Positions 61,560-64,000 of a stretch of DNA of 64,000 bases are shown piece after piece. The position numbers and the translations under genes were made by a program. Positions within the stretch are counted from its first letter, which is position 1. Each line of letters starts with the position of its first letter. Below the pieces are notes generated by a model. It was not told where the DNA came from, searched no databases, and was given only the letters and a program-made list of their open reading frames with translations. Origin of the DNA: Brachyhypopomus gauderio (lineage: Eukaryota; Chordata; Actinopteri; Gymnotiformes; Hypopomidae). The stretch spans positions 4,726,129 through 4,790,128 of the forward strand of contig NC_135225.1 in NCBI RefSeq assembly GCF_052324685.1. The letters run 5' to 3'.

Positions 61560-61905
61560 CAACGCTCTACTGGCTCAAATACTGCAGAGTACCAGAGTAC
61601 AGAGTGCCTCCTCTGGCATTAACGTCAGCACACAAACTGCAGCAGGAACTTCATGGCTGAGAAAGTGCATGCAAGACTTACATCACAAAACACAATGCCA
61701 AGGATGGACTGGTATAAAGCACATCTCCAGTGGACTCGGGAGCAGTGGAAATGTGTTCTGTGGAGTGACAAATCATGCTTCTCTCTCTGGCATTCTGATG
61801 GATGACTCTGGGTTTGTTGTATGCCAGGCGAACATAACCTGCCCGAGTGCATCGTGTCAACTATAAAGTTTGGTGGAGGAGGGATGCTTTGGGATGATTT
61901 TTCAG
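61560..61905 (+). mobile_element. Tc1-like transposase relic, first part
   Basis: Plus-strand pieces read HLQWTREQWKCVLWSDKSCFSL, HSDGWLWVCCMPGE, LPECIV and KFGGGGMLWD, the central region of a fish Tc1 transposase with the first catalytic Asp region (WSDxSxF). The similarity ends at the (CT)n repeat at 61926. Frame changes show decay. Confidence 0.75.
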
Positions 61906-61926
61906 AGGTTGGCCTAGGCTCACCTT

Positions 61927-62037
61927 ATCTCTCTCTCTCTCTCTCTTTCTCTCTCTCATGTGTTTATATATAAAGAGAGATAGAGAGAGAGAGCGAGAGA
62001 GAGAAAGAGATAGAGATAGAGAGAGAGAGAGAGAAAG
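61927..62037. repeat. (CT)n then (GA)n microsatellite
   Basis: A CT run (61927-61958) is followed 20 bp later by a GA run (61974-62036), so the pair can fold as a hairpin. Confidence 0.9.
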
Positions 62038-62814
62038 GTAATCAAATTTAAACTTTAGAACTTCAGAAGCACTTTGTTCTCTGGAATGAAGGTTTTGTCC
62101 TTTGATCAGACAATTTACAGGAACTGATGTCAGCAATCTATAAAATCACAGGCTCTGGTTCTTCACTCTAGTTAGTGAGTACCTAAGCATTATGTAATTG
62201 TAAGGGTTCAGCTCTGGGCATGGACATCTGCAAGGCTGTATTTGGCCACTAGAGGGAGGCACAATGCGGCTTCATGGTAATTGGGCATTCACCCACACCT
62301 GTCTTCCTGTCATCTTAAGAGTAGCTCGTAAGCTCTGGTGCTCAATCTTTACTGAGAGATCAGGCAAATGACAAGTCTGTTATTTTGGGTCGGGACCTCA
62401 ACAACTGTCTCCCGGTTCTCTGTTTCTCTCCTACTCAAGCTACTCCTATAAGCCTCGAGTCGTGTCTTCTCCCCTCTCAAGTTCCCGCAAGCCCTTGCCA
62501 GAGTTCTTCAAGTCCTCGAGCTTCATCTGGCTTTACTTTTCTCATCCTCTGCTTCCTTTGCCTGCCCTCCTTTGTAGTTGGCAAAGACATTTTCGGTTGA
62601 CTTTTTTGTTTGTTCTTTTGCTCTACCATTTCAAACATGCAGGTCCACTTTGTCCAGACAGCCTCAGATCTTTACACTGAGTTTTATTTCCCATGCTGGC
62701 TCGGTAACACCAAGAGTGGTAGTTTTACCTCTGCCTTGGGCCTTGTGCTCTCGTCCTTCTCATGAAACGCTTATCAGAGCCACAACAGCCGAGCTATGAA
62801 ACAGCAGACCGGAC
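62038..62814. other. Spacer between two Tc1 relics
   Basis: No element or exon identified; open frames on the plus strand at 62385-62799 are Ser/Leu/Pro-rich and not recognisable. Confidence 0.4.
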
Positions 62815-63626
62815 GTGCTCACAGAGTAGGAATACCAAGACCTTATGCGTGCACTCCATAAAAATCACAGAATTCTGTATCCAATACAATTTCACAGTGC
62901 CTCTGGAACGAACATCAGTACGAGGACTGTGCGTCTGAAGCTTCTTGAAATAGCAGCTGCGCACCGTGTGCAGTGCCAAGTGTTGGAGTGGAGTAACGAA
63001 TGCCACACTCGACTTTTCTGGAGCAGTTAAAACATGTTCTCAGAAGAAACAAATAATGCATCACGATCTGGTAGTCTGAATGAATCTGGTTGATTTGATG
63101 GATGCCAGGAGACCTCTACCTACTAGAATGCGTAGTGCCAACAGTAACGTTTGGCAGAAAAGGCAGAATGATGTGGAGCTGTTTTTCATGGTTGGCGATA
63201 GGGCCCTTAGTTCCAAGGGTAATTTTGCATGCTTATATGTTTCCCGTTTTGTGGCATGAGACTGATTACGGCCTTTTCCGGTTCCAGCTTGGCAGTGTCC
63301 ATGTGCACAAAGCGAGGTCCATGAAGTCATGGTTTGACAAGTTTGGTGGGGAGGAGCTCCAGATCCCTGCACAGAGACCTCCACCCAACTGAACATGTTT
63401 GGGATGAACTGGGAATTTCAGTTACAAGCCAGGCCTTCTTATCTAACAGTGCCTGCCCTCACAACTGCTTTTTTGACTGAATGGGCACGGATTCCCACAG
63501 TCACTCTCAGAATAAAGGAAGCGGTTGAATCAGCCAAGGGGATTGGGCAACTCCATGGTGTTGGAATGGGATGTCCAACAAAGTCATGTAAGTGTGATGG
63601 TCAGTTGTCCACATACGTTTGACCAT
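62815..63626 (+). mobile_element. Tc1-like relic of the same family, longer copy
   Basis: Covers the same central region (TFLEQLKHVLRRNK at 63014, then PRRPLPTRMRSANS) and continues to HVHKARSMKSWFDKFGGEEL (the HDNAPxHKARS motif region with its Asp lost), HVWDELGI-like sequence and LTTAFLTEWARIPT. It ends in TGTCCACATACGTTTGACCA, which resembles the terminal repeat of this Tc1 group. Several stops are present. Confidence 0.8.
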
Positions 63627-64000
63627 GCACTGAGGCATTGGCTTTATTTATTATTAGCAGAGTGTAATTTCATTCACTCTCTGATTGAGTACCATTGTTG
63701 GAGTGCAAGGAGTCTCAACACACTAACTAAGGCAGTAGTTCACTAACTAAGGTGGTGCTTAGCAGAGATATGACCTGGGGATGTTCTTGGTGATATTAAT
63801 GGTGGTGAGGATTCCTGTAATTATATAGGACCTTATCTAATGAATCTAATTTCATGTTGTCACGGTTAGCCCCTCCCCCAGCTGTCAATCATGTATGTTT
63901 TGTTTCGTTAACCATGTGTGTGTTCTAGCCCCAGCTTGTGTTTCGCTCCCTCGTTATTGGTTGCATGTGTTGCTTGTTTAGTCTGGTCTGTTTATATTCT
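63627..64000. other. Right edge, nothing recognised
   Basis: A short direct repeat (CACTAACTAAGG) lies at 63720-63752. TGTCACGGTTAG at about 63859 resembles the start of some fish repeats but is cut off by the window end. Confidence 0.3.

Overview
The window is vertebrate, almost certainly teleost fish, nuclear DNA. Genes are split by many short introns with GT/AG borders, microsatellites and minisatellites are abundant, and the interspersed repeats are typical of fish: several Tc1-like elements, hAT and PIF/Harbinger-type elements, L2/CR1-like LINEs and a Ty3/Gypsy scrap. All gene calls come from reading translations by eye and joining exons where the reading phase stays consistent; no database search was possible.

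Layout from left to right: (1) the 3' half of an anthrax-toxin-receptor-1-like gene (last ectodomain exons, membrane helix, full cytoplasmic tail), 3123-15100 (+). (2) RRP12, reconstructed completely on the minus strand as 34 exons and 1290 codons, 17909-30361; its introns hold a LINE, a PIF/Harbinger element and a decayed second copy of one exon. (3) ZDHHC16, 10 coding exons and 371 codons, 32478-35460 (-), with a probable non-coding first exon near 37.6 kb. (4) METTL18, 2 coding exons, 38220-39464 (+). (5) PGAM1, 4 exons and 254 codons, 40275-42037 (-). (6) A complex region, 42.6-55.3 kb. An inverted partial copy of PGAM1 (intron 3 plus exon 4) lies here, its exon 4 cut in two; the halves are about 12 kb apart. 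Between them are hAT termini, a Gypsy-protease fragment present as two inverted arms of about 395 bp, LINE, Tc1 and hAT relics, and an apparently intact 8-exon gene of 886 codons on the minus strand that I do not recognise. (7) MARVELD1, 57463-57951 (+). (8) A gene-free right end with two relics of one Tc1 family.

RRP12, PGAM1, ZDHHC16 and MARVELD1 all map to human 10q24, so the block is a conserved syntenic segment. The genes serve unrelated cellular jobs (40S ribosome export, glycolysis, protein palmitoylation, histidine methylation, matrix receptor) and are not an operon-like system. The most unusual structure is the nested, inverted-repeat-bounded segment that splits the PGAM1 copy and carries the unrecognised gene.
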